In this document: one piece after another, positions 27,733-37,162 of the stretch | Layout of the letters: each line of letters opens with the position of its first letter | Numbering within the stretch: the first letter of the stretch is position 1 | Assembly (NCBI RefSeq): GCF_003293595.1 | Contig: NZ_CP022162.1 | Coordinates: 2,401,799-2,465,798 of the forward strand | DNA: 64,000 nucleotides | From: Microbacterium sp. PM5 | GTDB taxonomy: Bacteria > Actinomycetota > Actinomycetes > Actinomycetales > Microbacteriaceae | Direction of reading: 5' to 3' | Program-made: the position numbers and the translations under genes | The notes under the pieces: generated by a model | What the model was told of the DNA's origin: nothing | Database searches by the model: none | The model's input: the letters and a program-made list of their open reading frames with translations, nothing else

Positions 27733-28322
27733 TGTGAAGTGCCTTTCTTACGGCGGAGGAGATGGAAGGCGGCGTAGGCGGCGACGGCGATGATCGCCCC
27801 GCCCGCGCCGACCAGGAGGATGCGGATGATCCCCTGGTCCTCTCGTGCGCTCTGGTCCTGTGGGGTGGTGTCGGCGGTGGCGGCGTCCGATGCTGCGCGC
27901 GTCGCCGGCGTGGCGACGGGTGTCCGCGTCAGCGGCGCCGCGCCTCCGATCGTGAACGGGACGACTCCGCTGATCGGATGGCCGTCCTGCGAGACGACGC
28001 GCCAGCGGATCTCGTATCCGCCGGCGGGCAGAGCCGGAACGAGCGGCACCGACACCACGCCGTTGTCGACGGCGGGTGCGGCCGCTGCCCAGTCCTTCCC
28101 GGCGCCGTCGGCGACGATGACGGCCGCGCCGATCGTCAGCACGTCGGCCGAGAAGGTGAGCGTCACCTCCGTCGGCGCGCTGTCGAGTGCCGCGCCGGGG
28201 CTCGGACTACTCGCCAGCAGCTCGTCGTGAGCCGCGGCCGGCGCAGCGGGCACGAGCACTGCCGCGGCCGCCAGGGCCGCGGCGAGAAGGGCCGCTCGCA
28301 GATGAAAACGGGACGACGACAC
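27729..28322 (-). CDS. CopC-like copper-binding protein with C-terminal membrane anchor
   Basis: 197 residues from the GTG at 28322. A Sec signal (LRAALLAAALAAAAVLVPAAPAAA) is followed by the mature N-terminus AHDELLASSPSPGAAL. The first His (His 32) and the later SQDGHPISG His are the usual Cu(II) ligands of CopC/YobA domains. After a Thr/Ala linker there is one transmembrane helix (IIRILLVGAGGAIIAVAAYAAFHLL) and a basic tail, the actinobacterial YcnJ/CopC layout without CopD. An upstream GTG at 28388 is possible, but the signal peptide fits the shorter form. It is first in the CopC-PCuAC-DyP operon. Confidence 0.85.
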   Translation of the reverse strand: MSSSRFHLRAALLAAALAAAAVLVPAAPAAAHDELLASSPSPGAALDSAPTEVTLTFSADVLTIGAAVIVADGAGKDWAAAAPAVDNGVVSVPLVPALPAGGYEIRWRVVSQDGHPISGVVPFTIGGAAPLTRTPVATPATRAASDAATADTTPQDQSAREDQGIIRILLVGAGGAIIAVAAYAAFHLLRRKKGTSQ

Positions 28323-28430
28323 AGCACACCACCGATCGATCGCACGCCGATGCAGAGACGTCCGGGTGGACGACGCGTCGGCGCGCACGCGGATCCCCGC
28401 CCGGACTTCGCGTCACGGGCGGGACAGGGA

Positions 28431-29063
28431 TCAGAGCGCGAGAGTCAGGGGCGGGCCGCGGCGCCGATCATCCCCGACATGCGCCGCGGGGCGGACGATC
28501 CAGCCGATCGTCTCGGCCAGGAGGGGGACCGGAAGAGCGGTCGGGGGCAGCGCGGCGGCGCGCGCAGCGATGCGTCGCGCCCAGGCGCGGATGTCGGCCG
28601 CGAGCGTCAGCAGCGCCCGGGCGGCACGTTCGCCGCGGTAGAGCAGCGCCACGGTGACGATCGCAGCGATAGCGTGCAGCGCCCACATGGCCGGGTCGGC
28701 GCACAACGCGGAGAGGAACCCCGCGGCCGGCGCGGTGGTCGCGGCATCCATCCCGAGGCTCATCGCGCCGTGATCGTGATGCGACATCGCGGGCATCGCT
28801 GCCGTGGGCGCGACCGCGCCCATGACGAACAGCGTGTGGAACAGCGCCTGGCTCAGCACCACACTTGCGCCGAGCCGCGCGAAGGAGAGGGAGCGGCCGG
28901 CGAGCAGCGTCGATGCCATGAGTGCGAGCAGCCACGGGGCGAGGATGCCGAGCGGCCCCGGAACCGCGCCGCCCGCGACGACGTGCGACAGCAGCGCCGT
29001 GAACGTCGCGACGGAGGCGACGATCGCACCCCGCGCGACGCGCGGAGTCCGGGAGCGACGCAT
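28431..29063 (-). CDS. multipass membrane protein with a His/Met-rich loop
   Basis: 210 residues with about four transmembrane helices. Between helices 3 and 4 lies a metal-ligand-rich loop (AMPAMSHHDHGAMSLGMD, ~125-142) likely to bind copper on the outer face. The N- and C-termini are Arg-rich, hence cytoplasmic. CAGACT ends six bases before the ATG (leaderless type). It precedes the CopC-like gene by 108 bases on the same strand and probably belongs to the same copper module. I do not recognise the family. Confidence 0.72.
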   Translation of the reverse strand: MRRSRTPRVARGAIVASVATFTALLSHVVAGGAVPGPLGILAPWLLALMASTLLAGRSLSFARLGASVVLSQALFHTLFVMGAVAPTAAMPAMSHHDHGAMSLGMDAATTAPAAGFLSALCADPAMWALHAIAAIVTVALLYRGERAARALLTLAADIRAWARRIAARAAALPPTALPVPLLAETIGWIVRPAAHVGDDRRRGPPLTLAL

Positions 29064-29104
29064 GCGCCCAGTCTGCCAGGTCGGCGCCGCGTGCCCCTCC
29101 TCGA

Positions 29105-30676
29105 TCAACGGCGCCGCTTGGCCGCCTCTGTCGCCGGGCGCTCGGCGATCACCGGGTAGGTGCCCGTGTAGCCCTCCCGTGCCGCGACGGCGGCCTGGAT
29201 CTTGCCGCGCGCGGCGAACCAGCCGACGATGAGCGCGGGGATCAGCACGATGAGCGAGGCGAGCACCCATCGGCCGGTCTCCGAGAAGCCCATCGTGACG
29301 AGCACGAACGCGAGGAACGCGAGTGTCAGGTATGAGGTGAACGGGGCGCCGAAGAGGCGGAACGAGGGCCGTTGCAGCGTGCCCTGCTTCGCCCACTTCA
29401 CGAGCTTGAGCTGGCAGAGGATGATGGTCGCCCAGCCGCCGATGATGCCGAGAGCCGAGACCTCGAGCACGATCTCGAACGCCTGCGACGGCCACAGCGC
29501 GTTGATGCCGACGCCCGCGAGGGTGATGGCGGCCGTCAGCAGGATGCCGCCGTAGGGGACGCCGTTCTTGCTCATCTTCGCGGTGAAGGCGGGCGCCGAG
29601 CCGTTCACCGACATCGAGCGGAGGATGCGACCGGTGGAGTACAGGCCCGCGTTGAGGCTCGACAGGGCTGCGGTCAGCACGACGAAGTTCATGACCGAAC
29701 CTGCGATCGCGCCGGTCTCGGGCGAGCCGATGTGCGAGAAGAACGTCACGAAGGGCGACTGCCCGGCCTCGTAGGTGCTGAACGGCAGCAGCAGGGACAG
29801 CAGCAGGATCGAGCCGACGTAGAAGATCGCGATGCGGAAGACCACCGTGTTGATCGCCTTCGGCATGACCTTCTCCGGGTTGGCGGTCTCACCGGCGGCG
29901 GTGCCGACGAGCTCGATCGCGGCGTAGGCGAACACGACGCCGGAGATCGCGAGGAGGGGCGCGACGAAGCCCATGGGGAAGAGGCCGCCGTTCTCGGCGA
30001 TGACGCTGAAGCCCGTGGCGCCGACATCGGTCGCGCCGTTGAAGATCAGGAAGCAGGTCCCGACGATCAAGAAGATGACGAGCGCGGCGACCTTGATGAG
30101 CGCGAACCAGAACTCCATCTCGCCGAACAGCTTGACGCTCACGAGGTTGAGTGAGAGCACGACCACCAGGGCGATCAAGGCGATCGTCCACTGGGGCACC
30201 TGCTGCAACGGCTGCCAGTACTGCGCCCAGAACTTCACGTACAGGGCCGCGGCGGTGACGTCCACGATCGAGGTCATGGCCCAGTTGAGGAAGTACATCC
30301 ACCCCGCGCCGTACGCGAGCTTCTCGCCGTAGAACTCGCGGGCGTACGAGACGAAGGAGCCCGACGAGGGGCGGTGCAGCACCAGCTCGCCGAGCGCGCG
30401 CAGGATGAGGAAGGCGAAGAAGCCGCACACGGCGTAGACGAGGATCAGCGAGGGGCCGCTGGAGGCGAGGCGGCCGCCGGCGCCCATGAACAGACCCGTT
30501 CCGATGGCGCCGCCGATGGCGATCATCTGAATCTGTCGTGGGCGCAGCGTCTTGTGGTACCCGGCGTCCTCGCTGGAGAAGTCCTGCGCGGCCTCGGTGC
30601 GATCTCCCGTCAGCTCGCGCGCGTTCTCGCGGGCATCCTCGGGATCCATGCGCGAGAGCGCCTCGTTGTCCGTCAT
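29105..30676 (-). CDS. amino-acid permease (APC superfamily, AnsP/GabP type)
   Basis: 523 residues with 12 predicted transmembrane helices. After a ~45-residue acidic N-terminus comes [35 protein letters not shown], the signature of amino-acid:H+ symporters of the AAT family. Later motifs include the helix-6 region [29 protein letters not shown]. The best-matched members transport asparagine or GABA, but the substrate is not certain. CATGAT ends six bases before the ATG. It follows the LysR gene by 63 bases on the same strand. Confidence 0.9.
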   Translation of the reverse strand: MTDNEALSRMDPEDARENARELTGDRTEAAQDFSSEDAGYHKTLRPRQIQMIAIGGAIGTGLFMGAGGRLASSGPSLILVYAVCGFFAFLILRALGELVLHRPSSGSFVSYAREFYGEKLAYGAGWMYFLNWAMTSIVDVTAAALYVKFWAQYWQPLQQVPQWTIALIALVVVLSLNLVSVKLFGEMEFWFALIKVAALVIFLIVGTCFLIFNGATDVGATGFSVIAENGGLFPMGFVAPLLAISGVVFAYAAIELVGTAAGETANPEKVMPKAINTVVFRIAIFYVGSILLLSLLLPFSTYEAGQSPFVTFFSHIGSPETGAIAGSVMNFVVLTAALSSLNAGLYSTGRILRSMSVNGSAPAFTAKMSKNGVPYGGILLTAAITLAGVGINALWPSQAFEIVLEVSALGIIGGWATIILCQLKLVKWAKQGTLQRPSFRLFGAPFTSYLTLAFLAFVLVTMGFSETGRWVLASLIVLIPALIVGWFAARGKIQAAVAAREGYTGTYPVIAERPATEAAKRRR

Positions 30677-30739
30677 CCCGCAATCATGGAGGCGGCGTGT
30701 TTCGCTCCCGTGGCACGCGCGCACGCGTGTCGTGAAAAA

Positions 30740-31675
30740 TCAGCCGATGGTCGGGGCCGGTGCCGGCCCCTGGAGGCCCGCGAGGATCTGGCGCGCGAGC
30801 TCCATGAACGCCGCGGTGGCCGGCGAGATCGATCCTGCGCGCCGGGTGACGAACGCGTAGTGCTCCTCCACCGCGGGCGTCAGCGGGGCCATGTACAGCC
30901 CGCGCTCCGCGATCACCGATCGCCCCACGTGGTACGACACGAGGGAGTCGCCGACCCCTTGGGCCGCGAGCTCGAGGGCGTGCGTCTGGAACTCGACTTC
31001 GATGATCGGGTCGAGTCGAACTCCCGCCGCTTGCGCCCGCTCGAGCAGTGAGACCCGGAGGGGATCGTCGAGCGACCATCGGGCCTCGGAGAGGATGAGG
31101 GGCCGCGTCGACAGGGTCGCGATGTCGATCGGAGCGCGGGTGTGCTCCGGATTGCGCGACACGTACACCACGTGGTCGACGAAGACTCCGGGGATCAGAC
31201 GCAGTTGTCGGTCATCGATCGGCAACTGGACGATGCCGGCTTCGAGGTCGCCGTTTCGCACCGACTCGGCGACCTCGGAGGAGTTGAGCCCGGTCACCTT
31301 CACCTTGACCGCCGGATGCCGGGAATGGAACTCGCGGATGAGATCGGTGAGCAGATACAGGTGCGCGCTGTTGAAGGTGCCGAAGAGCACCGTGCCCTCT
31401 TCGAGTGAGCCGACGCGCCTGCCGAAGTCGGCGATCTCGTCCACATCGGCCAGGGTCTTCTCGGCGAGGGGCACGAGCTGCTTGCCCACATCGGTGAGCA
31501 GCAGTCGTCGCGTGGTGCGGGTGAACAGACGCACGCCCAGGCTCGCTTCGAGCACCGAGATCTGCTCCGACAGGCTGGGCTGCGCGATGTGGTGCTCGGC
31601 GGCCGCCGCCGAGAACGTTCCCAACCGGGCAGCGGTGAGGAAGTACTGCAGCTGGCGCACGGTGGGAGTGGCCAC
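30740..31675 (-). CDS. LysR-family transcriptional regulator
   Basis: 311 residues. The winged helix-turn-helix is N-terminal (LQYFLTAARLGTFSAAAAEHHIAQPSLSEQISVLEASLGVRLFTR), followed by a periplasmic-binding-like effector domain starting at GTVLFGTFNSAHLYLLTDLI. The start is GTG, with AAAAGGAGG just upstream. It is divergent from the 31795-38454 catabolic operon, the standard position of a LysR activator, and probably responds to the operon's substrate or an intermediate. TATGGT at 31714-31709 is its likely -10. Confidence 0.92.
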   Translation of the reverse strand: MATPTVRQLQYFLTAARLGTFSAAAAEHHIAQPSLSEQISVLEASLGVRLFTRTTRRLLLTDVGKQLVPLAEKTLADVDEIADFGRRVGSLEEGTVLFGTFNSAHLYLLTDLIREFHSRHPAVKVKVTGLNSSEVAESVRNGDLEAGIVQLPIDDRQLRLIPGVFVDHVVYVSRNPEHTRAPIDIATLSTRPLILSEARWSLDDPLRVSLLERAQAAGVRLDPIIEVEFQTHALELAAQGVGDSLVSYHVGRSVIAERGLYMAPLTPAVEEHYAFVTRRAGSISPATAAFMELARQILAGLQGPAPAPTIG

Positions 31676-31708
31676 GGAGCCTCCTTTTCATAGGTTTCTC
31701 CTCTGTTG

Positions 31709-31734
31709 ACCATAAAGGTTTGAGGATTGTCCTT
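31709..31734. promoter_or_regulatory. LysR-SDR intergenic control region
   Basis: AAGG-N12-CCTT (31715-31718 with 31731-31734) is the clearest inverted repeat in the region between the divergent LysR gene and the first SDR gene. It overlaps the outer side of the LysR -10 (TATGGT, 31714-31709, minus strand), consistent with autoregulation and activation of the opposite operon. The site is a prediction from symmetry and position only. Confidence 0.4.
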
Positions 31735-31794
31735 GGTAGTGCGTCGATGGTCCACTGGTTTTACACGGCCCGACCGACCCGAGGAGACCACCCC

Positions 31795-32514
31795 ATGCAG
31801 ACCACGACACCGCCGGTCGCCCTTGTCACCGGGGCAGCGAGCGGAATGGGCGCGAGCACGGTCACGCTGTTCCTGGAGCGCGGCTACACCGTGGTCGCCC
31901 TCGACGTCGCGTGGCCCGACACCGACGTCGAGCCCGGCGGAGCCCTCCGGCGCATCGTGGCCGACGTCCGCTCCCGCGACGCGGTCGTTGCGGCCATCGA
32001 TGGGGTGCTGACGGGCGACGAGGGCATCGATGTGGTCGCCAACATCGCGGGCGTCTACCCGCCGACCACCCTCGCGACGTACGACGAGGAGACCTACCGG
32101 CGCATCTTCGACATCAACGTGCTCGGCGTGCTCAACGTCATCGCCGCGGCCCGGCCACGCCTGCGTCGCGGCGCCTCCGTCGTGAACTTCGCGTCGGTCG
32201 ATGCGTTCACGGTTTCACGCGGCCAACTGCTCTACGGTGCGTCGAAGGCTGCCGTCGTCATGCTCACGAAGGCTCTCGCGCTCGAACTGGCGCCCGACGG
32301 CATCCGCGTCAACGGCATCGCGCCGGGCTGGGTCGCGACCCCCGGCAACGCGGCGACCGGACGCATGGAGGCCGCCGCGGCGTCGATTCCGCTCGGTCGC
32401 GTCGCGACGCCGGAGGAGATCGCCGCCTGGGTCTGGCTCGTGTCCCAGCCCGAATACGGCGCTTTCCTCGACGGGGAGACGATCGTGCTCTCAGGCGCGG
32501 ACGTGATGCGGTGA
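31795..32514 (+). CDS. short-chain dehydrogenase/reductase, first gene of catabolic operon
   Basis: 239 residues of the classical SDR type. The cofactor motif is TGAASGMG (12-19) and the catalytic triad Ser 134 (NFASVDAF), Tyr 147 and Lys 151 (YGASK). Asp 37 after the second strand (VVALDVAW) favours NAD over NADP. GAGGAG lies eight bases before the ATG. The stop overlaps the next SDR gene by four bases, so the two dehydrogenases are made together and may oxidise successive alcohols or opposite stereoisomers. The substrate is unknown. Confidence 0.9.
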   Translation: MQTTTPPVALVTGAASGMGASTVTLFLERGYTVVALDVAWPDTDVEPGGALRRIVADVRSRDAVVAAIDGVLTGDEGIDVVANIAGVYPPTTLATYDEETYRRIFDINVLGVLNVIAAARPRLRRGASVVNFASVDAFTVSRGQLLYGASKAAVVMLTKALALELAPDGIRVNGIAPGWVATPGNAATGRMEAAAASIPLGRVATPEEIAAWVWLVSQPEYGAFLDGETIVLSGADVMR

Positions 32515-33224
32515 GCACCGTCGTCATCACCGGGGCCGCGCGTGGCCAGGGCGCCGCCCATGCCGCCGCCCTCGCCGACGCGGGCTACGCGCTGGTGCTG
32601 GCCGACCGCATGGACGACGCCGGACAGAGGGTCGCCGCGGGCCTGCGCGAGCGCGGAGCCGACGCGCGGTACTACTCGCTGGACGTCGGCGACGAGGGCG
32701 GGTGGTCCGCGCTGGCCGCTCAGCTCGAGGACGAGGCGCAACCCGTCGTCGGTCTTGTGAACAACGCCGGCATCCTCCGCTACGGCAGGATCGCCGACAC
32801 CGACTCCGCGACCTGGCTGCTGCACGACAGGGTGAACGCGCTCGGCGCCTTTCTCGGCATCCGCGCACTGGCACCCCTCATGCGCGAGGGAGGCTCCATC
32901 GTCAACGTCTCCTCCACCGCGGCGCTGGTCGGGACCGCGGGCTACGCGGCCTACTCCGCATCGAAGGCCGCCGTCATCGCGCTCACTCGCGTCGCGGCCA
33001 TCGAATACGCGCCGCGCGTCCGCGTCAACGCGATCTGCCCCGGCGGCGTCGACACGCCGATGAACGACGACGAGCCCGTCGGAGGCAGTTCGACCGGTGC
33101 CCCCCTGGGACGACGGGCTCGACCGGAGGAGATCTCGCCCCTCGTGCGCTACCTCGTCTCCGATGCCTCGTCGTTCGTCACCGGATCCGTCCTCACGATC
33201 GACGGCGGCCTGACCGCCGTCTGA
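32511..33224 (+). CDS. short-chain dehydrogenase/reductase, second gene of catabolic operon
   Basis: 237 residues. The cofactor motif is TGAARGQG (7-14), with Ser 134/135 (VNVSSTAAL), Tyr 148 and Lys 152 (YSASK). Asp 32 (VLADRMDD) again suggests NAD. The GTG start is embedded in the stop of the upstream gene (GTGA). Its C-terminus TGSVLTIDGGLTAV is canonical. It differs clearly from its neighbour, so this is not a recent duplication. Confidence 0.9.
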   Translation: MSTVVITGAARGQGAAHAAALADAGYALVLADRMDDAGQRVAAGLRERGADARYYSLDVGDEGGWSALAAQLEDEAQPVVGLVNNAGILRYGRIADTDSATWLLHDRVNALGAFLGIRALAPLMREGGSIVNVSSTAALVGTAGYAAYSASKAAVIALTRVAAIEYAPRVRVNAICPGGVDTPMNDDEPVGGSSTGAPLGRRARPEEISPLVRYLVSDASSFVTGSVLTIDGGLTAV

Positions 33225-33275
33225 CCACAGCCCACCCGAAAACCCACCCAGCACCACTCCAGAAAGCAGGAAGCC

Positions 33276-34148
33276 ATGCCCCGCACCACCCGCGCACGCG
33301 CCGCCACGGCGCTCGTGTCCATCGCCTCCGTCGCCGTGCTGCTCACCGGCTGCGCCGGCGCCGCCGCACCCGCCTCCACCGTCGCCTCGGACTGCACACC
33401 GAAGCACGCGGGACTGAAGACCTTCACCGCCGGAACGCTCACGGTGGGCGTTCCCGAGAACCTGCCCTACACCCAGACGAAGGGCACCGACGCGTCGGGC
33501 CTCGAGATCGACGTCGTCCGCAAGCTCGCGGATGCCGAGTGCCTCGCGCTCGCCTTCGTGCCGATCACCTACGCCAACGGCATCCCGATGATCAGCGAGC
33601 AGCACAAGACCGACATGATCACCGGCGGATGGTACGTCACCGCTGCCAGGGCCGAGAAGGTGGGCTTCACCAGCCCGACCTTCTACGACTCGATGGGCAT
33701 CATCTCCAAGGACGGCATCGACACGGTCACGGGACTGGAGAGCGTCGGCGCCGTCGGCTCGGGCGCCGGCTTCTCGTGGGAGGGCGACATGTCCGGCATC
33801 CTCGGCGACAAGTTCAAGACCTACCCCGGTACGGCCGAGATGAAGCAGGATCTGCTCAACGGTCGCATCCAGGCGGCCCTCGACGGCTACGCGGTCGCGA
33901 CCGTGGCCTACAAGGACACCGGCTTCCAGGTGAAGCCGGCGAAGGAGGACGACCGCGTCGCGATCACCACGTCGCAGCCGATGATCGCCTTCCCCATCGA
34001 CAAGGACAACAAGGCGCTCTCCGACGCGTTCAGCGAGCTCATCGACGGCTTCCGCGCCGACGGCACGCTCGCGAAGCTCAACGCGAGCTACGACCTGCCC
34101 GACTCGCTCATCGTCCCCGCCGACAAGGCGGCGGGCTCCATCCGCTGA
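33276..34148 (+). CDS. amino-acid-type ABC transporter substrate-binding lipoprotein
   Basis: 290 residues. The lipobox LTGC (Cys 26) anchors the protein outside the membrane. The mature domain is the family-3 solute-binding fold of polar amino-acid importers: GTLTVGVPENLPYTQTKGTDASGLEIDVVRKLA, then DMITGGWYVTAARAEKVGFT and a hinge near KTYPGTAEM. AGAAAGCAGGAAGCC precedes the ATG. The substrate pocket cannot be read; the usual Arg-Asp amino-acid clamp is not obvious, so the ligand may be an amino-acid analogue. The ATPase and two permeases follow. Confidence 0.9.
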   Translation: MPRTTRARAATALVSIASVAVLLTGCAGAAAPASTVASDCTPKHAGLKTFTAGTLTVGVPENLPYTQTKGTDASGLEIDVVRKLADAECLALAFVPITYANGIPMISEQHKTDMITGGWYVTAARAEKVGFTSPTFYDSMGIISKDGIDTVTGLESVGAVGSGAGFSWEGDMSGILGDKFKTYPGTAEMKQDLLNGRIQAALDGYAVATVAYKDTGFQVKPAKEDDRVAITTSQPMIAFPIDKDNKALSDAFSELIDGFRADGTLAKLNASYDLPDSLIVPADKAAGSIR

Positions 34149-34156
34149 TCACCGCG

Positions 34157-34190
34157 GCGGCGGGGGCGCGACCCCGGACGCCCCCGCCGC
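34157..34190 (+). terminator. intercistronic GC hairpin after the binding-protein gene
   Basis: gcggcgggggcg (34157-34168) pairs perfectly with 34179-34190 across a 10-base loop, starting nine bases after the stop at 34148. There is no T-tract and the operon continues 49 bases later. Such hairpins usually attenuate downstream transcription or protect the upstream mRNA, letting the binding protein exceed the membrane components. Confidence 0.6.
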
Positions 34191-34238
34191 CCCGATCGAC
34201 CCCGCCCGCCCGTCCCCCCTCGGACCTGAGGAGACCCC

Positions 34239-35024
34239 GTGTCCCGACCCCTGATCACGCAGGCCAACGAGCTCGCGATCGCCGGCGTGAGCATCGCCCA
34301 CCTGTCCAAGAGCTTCGGTGATCACCTCGTGCTCGACGACATCTCGATGACGGTGAGCCCGGGCAGTGTGACCGCGCTCATCGGTCCGTCCGGCTCGGGA
34401 AAGAGCACGCTGCTGCGCTGCGTGAACCTCCTCGAGACCCCGGATGCCGGCACCATCACCGTCGGCACGCAGACCGTGACCGCGGGCCGCCGCGTGCCGG
34501 ATCGTGACCTGCTGGCACTTCGTCGCCAGGTCGGGATGGTGTTCCAGTCGTTCAATCTCTTCCCGCACATGAGTGTGCTGCGCAACGTCGCCTTTCCCCA
34601 GGAGAAGATTCTCGGACGCTACCGCGATGAGGCCGAGGCCCGCGCACTGACACTGCTCGATCGGGTCGGCCTCAAGGACAAGGCACACCAGCACCCCGGG
34701 CGCTGCTCCGGCGGTCAGCAGCAGCGCATCGCGATCGTGCGCGCCCTCGCACTGAACCCCCGCGCCATGCTGTTCGACGAGCCGACGAGCGCCCTCGACC
34801 CCGAGGTCGGCGTCGAGGTGCTCGCGGTGATGCGCGAACTCGCCGAGTCGGGCATGACGATGATCGTCGTCACCCACGAGATGCAGTTCGCCCGCGACGT
34901 CGGCGACCACCTGGTCGTCATGGCCGACGGGCGCATCATCGAGGAGGGCGTGCCGAACGAGGTGATGGCCGATCCGCGCGAAGAGCGCACCCGGCGCTTC
35001 CTGAGCGCCGTGCTGGAGCGTTGA
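34239..35024 (+). CDS. amino-acid-type ABC transporter ATPase
   Basis: 261 residues of the GlnQ/HisP class. Walker A is GPSGSGKST (49-57), the Q-loop [12 protein letters not shown], the ABC signature CSGGQQQR (the first residue Cys instead of the usual Leu), Walker [13 protein letters not shown], and the H-loop VVTHEM. The start is GTG with GAGGAG upstream. The permease gene begins one base after the stop codon. Confidence 0.95.
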   Translation: MSRPLITQANELAIAGVSIAHLSKSFGDHLVLDDISMTVSPGSVTALIGPSGSGKSTLLRCVNLLETPDAGTITVGTQTVTAGRRVPDRDLLALRRQVGMVFQSFNLFPHMSVLRNVAFPQEKILGRYRDEAEARALTLLDRVGLKDKAHQHPGRCSGGQQQRIAIVRALALNPRAMLFDEPTSALDPEVGVEVLAVMRELAESGMTMIVVTHEMQFARDVGDHLVVMADGRIIEEGVPNEVMADPREERTRRFLSAVLER

Positions 35025-35025
35025 G

Positions 35026-35688
35026 ATGGGCGGCGTCGACATCTCGGCGGCGATGCTCCTCGTGCTCGCCGGCCTCCCGATGACCCTTCTCGTCACGGCG
35101 CTCGCGTATGCGGTCGGGCTCGTCCTCGGCATCCCGCTCATGCTCGGCCTGCGTTCGCGTGTCGCGCCGCTGCGTCTGGCGCTGCGACTGGTCGTGGACA
35201 TCGTCCGTGGGGTCCCTCCGATCGTGTGGCTCTTTCTCATCTACTTCGGCGTGCAGCTGGGCACGATCCGCTTCGACTCGCTGTCGGCCGCCGTCGTCGG
35301 CCTCGGCGTCATCTCCAGCGCCTACCTCGCGGAGATCTACCGCGGCGCATTCGCCACGGTCGCCCGCGGGCAGGGCGAGGCGGCCGCCGCGCTCGGCCTC
35401 GGGCGCACGACGACCTTCGTCCGGGTGCTCGCGCCCCAGGCGTTCCGCACGGCGCTGCCCTCGATGGCGACCTTCCTGCTGTCGCTGCTGAAGGACTCGT
35501 CGATCGCCTCGACGATCGGTGTCGCCGACATGGTCTTCCAGGCCACGATGTTCGCCCGCCAGAATCCCGCCGTCGCGGGCATCGTTCCCTTCTTCCTGGC
35601 CGCGGCCGTGTACCTGGTGGTCTCGATCCCGATCGCGATCAGTGCACGTCGCCTCGACACGCGCCTGCGCACGGGGGTCGTCGCATGA
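35026..35688 (+). CDS. amino-acid-type ABC transporter permease 1
   Basis: 220 residues with about five transmembrane helices. The coupling-helix EAA loop is SAYLAEIYRGAFATVARGQGEAAAALGLGRTTTFVRVLAPQ. The N-terminus MGGVDISAAMLLVLAGLPMTLLVTALAYAVG is typical of His/Gln-type permeases. It starts next to the ATPase stop and overlaps the second permease by four bases. The two permeases are distinct enough to form a heterodimer. Confidence 0.92.
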   Translation: MGGVDISAAMLLVLAGLPMTLLVTALAYAVGLVLGIPLMLGLRSRVAPLRLALRLVVDIVRGVPPIVWLFLIYFGVQLGTIRFDSLSAAVVGLGVISSAYLAEIYRGAFATVARGQGEAAAALGLGRTTTFVRVLAPQAFRTALPSMATFLLSLLKDSSIASTIGVADMVFQATMFARQNPAVAGIVPFFLAAAVYLVVSIPIAISARRLDTRLRTGVVA

Positions 35689-36332
35689 TCGATCTCGCCG
35701 TCTACCTGCCACGGCTGGGCCAGGGCCTCATCGTCAGCCTGCAGTTGACCGCGCTGTCGGTCGTGCTCGGCTATCTCATCGGGCTGCTCTTCGCGCTCGG
35801 CGTGTCGGCCCGACGCGGGTGGGTGCGCTGGCCGTGTCTCGTGCTCGTCGAGGTGGGCCGCGGCATCCCCGCACTGGTGGTCCTCTACATCGTCTACTTC
35901 GGGCTGCCCGCCCTCGGAGTGCTCTTCGAGAACCTCTGGGCCGCGGTCATCGGTCTCACGTTCACCGCCGCCGCCTACTCGTCGGAGATGATCCGCTCGG
36001 GCATCCAGTCGGTGCCGGCCGGCCAGCGCGAGGCGTCGGCAGCGCTCGGACTGTCGCGCACGACGACCTTCGTGCGGGTCGTGCTTCCGCAGGGCATGCG
36101 CGCGTCCATCCCGGCACTGATGGGCCTGGCCATCATGTCGTTCCAGGGCACGTCGCTCGCGTACTCGATCTCGGTCAACGAGTTGATGAGCCAGGCCTAC
36201 CAGGTGAGCACCATCACCTTCCAGTACCTGTGGGTGTATGCCCTCACCGGTCTCATCTACGCGGCGATCGCCGTGCCCGCGACCTGGCTGTCGGTCTGGG
36301 TCGAGCGCCGCCTGAACCGGGGGTACGCGTGA
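35685..36332 (+). CDS. amino-acid-type ABC transporter permease 2
   Basis: 215 residues with about five transmembrane helices. The EAA loop is SSEMIRSGIQSVPAGQREASAALGLSRTTTFVRVVLPQ, closely matching permease 1 in this segment. Start and stop both overlap neighbours by four bases (ATGA and GTGA). Together with 33276-35688 it completes a polar amino-acid importer. Confidence 0.92.
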   Translation: MIDLAVYLPRLGQGLIVSLQLTALSVVLGYLIGLLFALGVSARRGWVRWPCLVLVEVGRGIPALVVLYIVYFGLPALGVLFENLWAAVIGLTFTAAAYSSEMIRSGIQSVPAGQREASAALGLSRTTTFVRVVLPQGMRASIPALMGLAIMSFQGTSLAYSISVNELMSQAYQVSTITFQYLWVYALTGLIYAAIAVPATWLSVWVERRLNRGYA

Positions 36333-37162
36333 AGACGCTGGTCTGGCTCGAAGCCACCGTCGGCGACGGCGCGCTGGACGAGTTGTGGAGCTTTCTCGCC
36401 GACTACGTCGACGCCCTCGCGGCCGGGCGAGTGCGCACCCGCCTCGTGCACGCCGGTGTGGACGCCGGCGGCATCCGCACCGCGCCGAATCGTCTGCTCA
36501 GCGACGCCGTCGTTCTCGCTCGCGCCGTGGAGGAGGAGAGCGCCGGCGACATGGACGCGATCGTCATCGGATGCTGGGGTGCGCCGACGCCGTCGGTTCG
36601 CGCGGCCGTGTCGGTGCCGGTCACCGGCCTCGCCGAGGCGAGCGTGCGGGCGCTCTCCACCCTCAGTCGCCGCGCGGCCGTCGTCACCGTCGCCGAGAGC
36701 CTGACCCCGGTGTTCGCCGACGAGATCCGCGAGCTCGGGGGCGCTCCCGCTTTCCTTGCGCGCCCGGTGCGCGCTTACGCGCCGGATTCCACGCACCGTG
36801 ACGTGGTGCGCGCCGTCACCGACCCCACCGATCTCATCGGACGCTTCGACGCCGTCGCGCGCCGCGCCGTCGATGACGGCGCGGACGCCGTGGTGGTCGG
36901 CTGCGGATATCTCGGCGCGATCTTCGCCGCGCACGGCTACACCTGCGTGGGCGGTGCGAGCGATGTCCCCGTCATCGACCCGAACCGGCTCGCTCTCGAA
37001 CACGTGCTGCAGCTGCAGCGGCTCGCCGATGCCGGCGTCACCCCCACCGCGCGCGGCTATGTGCGTCCGACCGGACCCCGGAACCACGCCCTTCGAACGG
37101 TGGCACGGAGCCTGCTCGGCACCGATGCGACATCCCCCTCCCAGGAAGGAACACCCGAATGA
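36329..37162 (+). CDS. Asp/Glu/hydantoin racemase-family protein
   Basis: 277 residues. The family uses two cysteines as acid/base on either side of the substrate alpha-carbon. Both are present: Cys 82 in VIGCWGAPTPSV and Cys 192 in VVGCGYLGAI. This favours a racemase or isomerase rather than a decarboxylase with one Cys. Candidate reactions are hydantoin or amino-acid racemisation or maleate-type isomerisation. The GTG start lies in the stop of permease 2, and its own stop overlaps the monooxygenase start, so it acts on the imported compound or its product. Confidence 0.85.
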   Translation: MKTLVWLEATVGDGALDELWSFLADYVDALAAGRVRTRLVHAGVDAGGIRTAPNRLLSDAVVLARAVEEESAGDMDAIVIGCWGAPTPSVRAAVSVPVTGLAEASVRALSTLSRRAAVVTVAESLTPVFADEIRELGGAPAFLARPVRAYAPDSTHRDVVRAVTDPTDLIGRFDAVARRAVDDGADAVVVGCGYLGAIFAAHGYTCVGGASDVPVIDPNRLALEHVLQLQRLADAGVTPTARGYVRPTGPRNHALRTVARSLLGTDATSPSQEGTPE

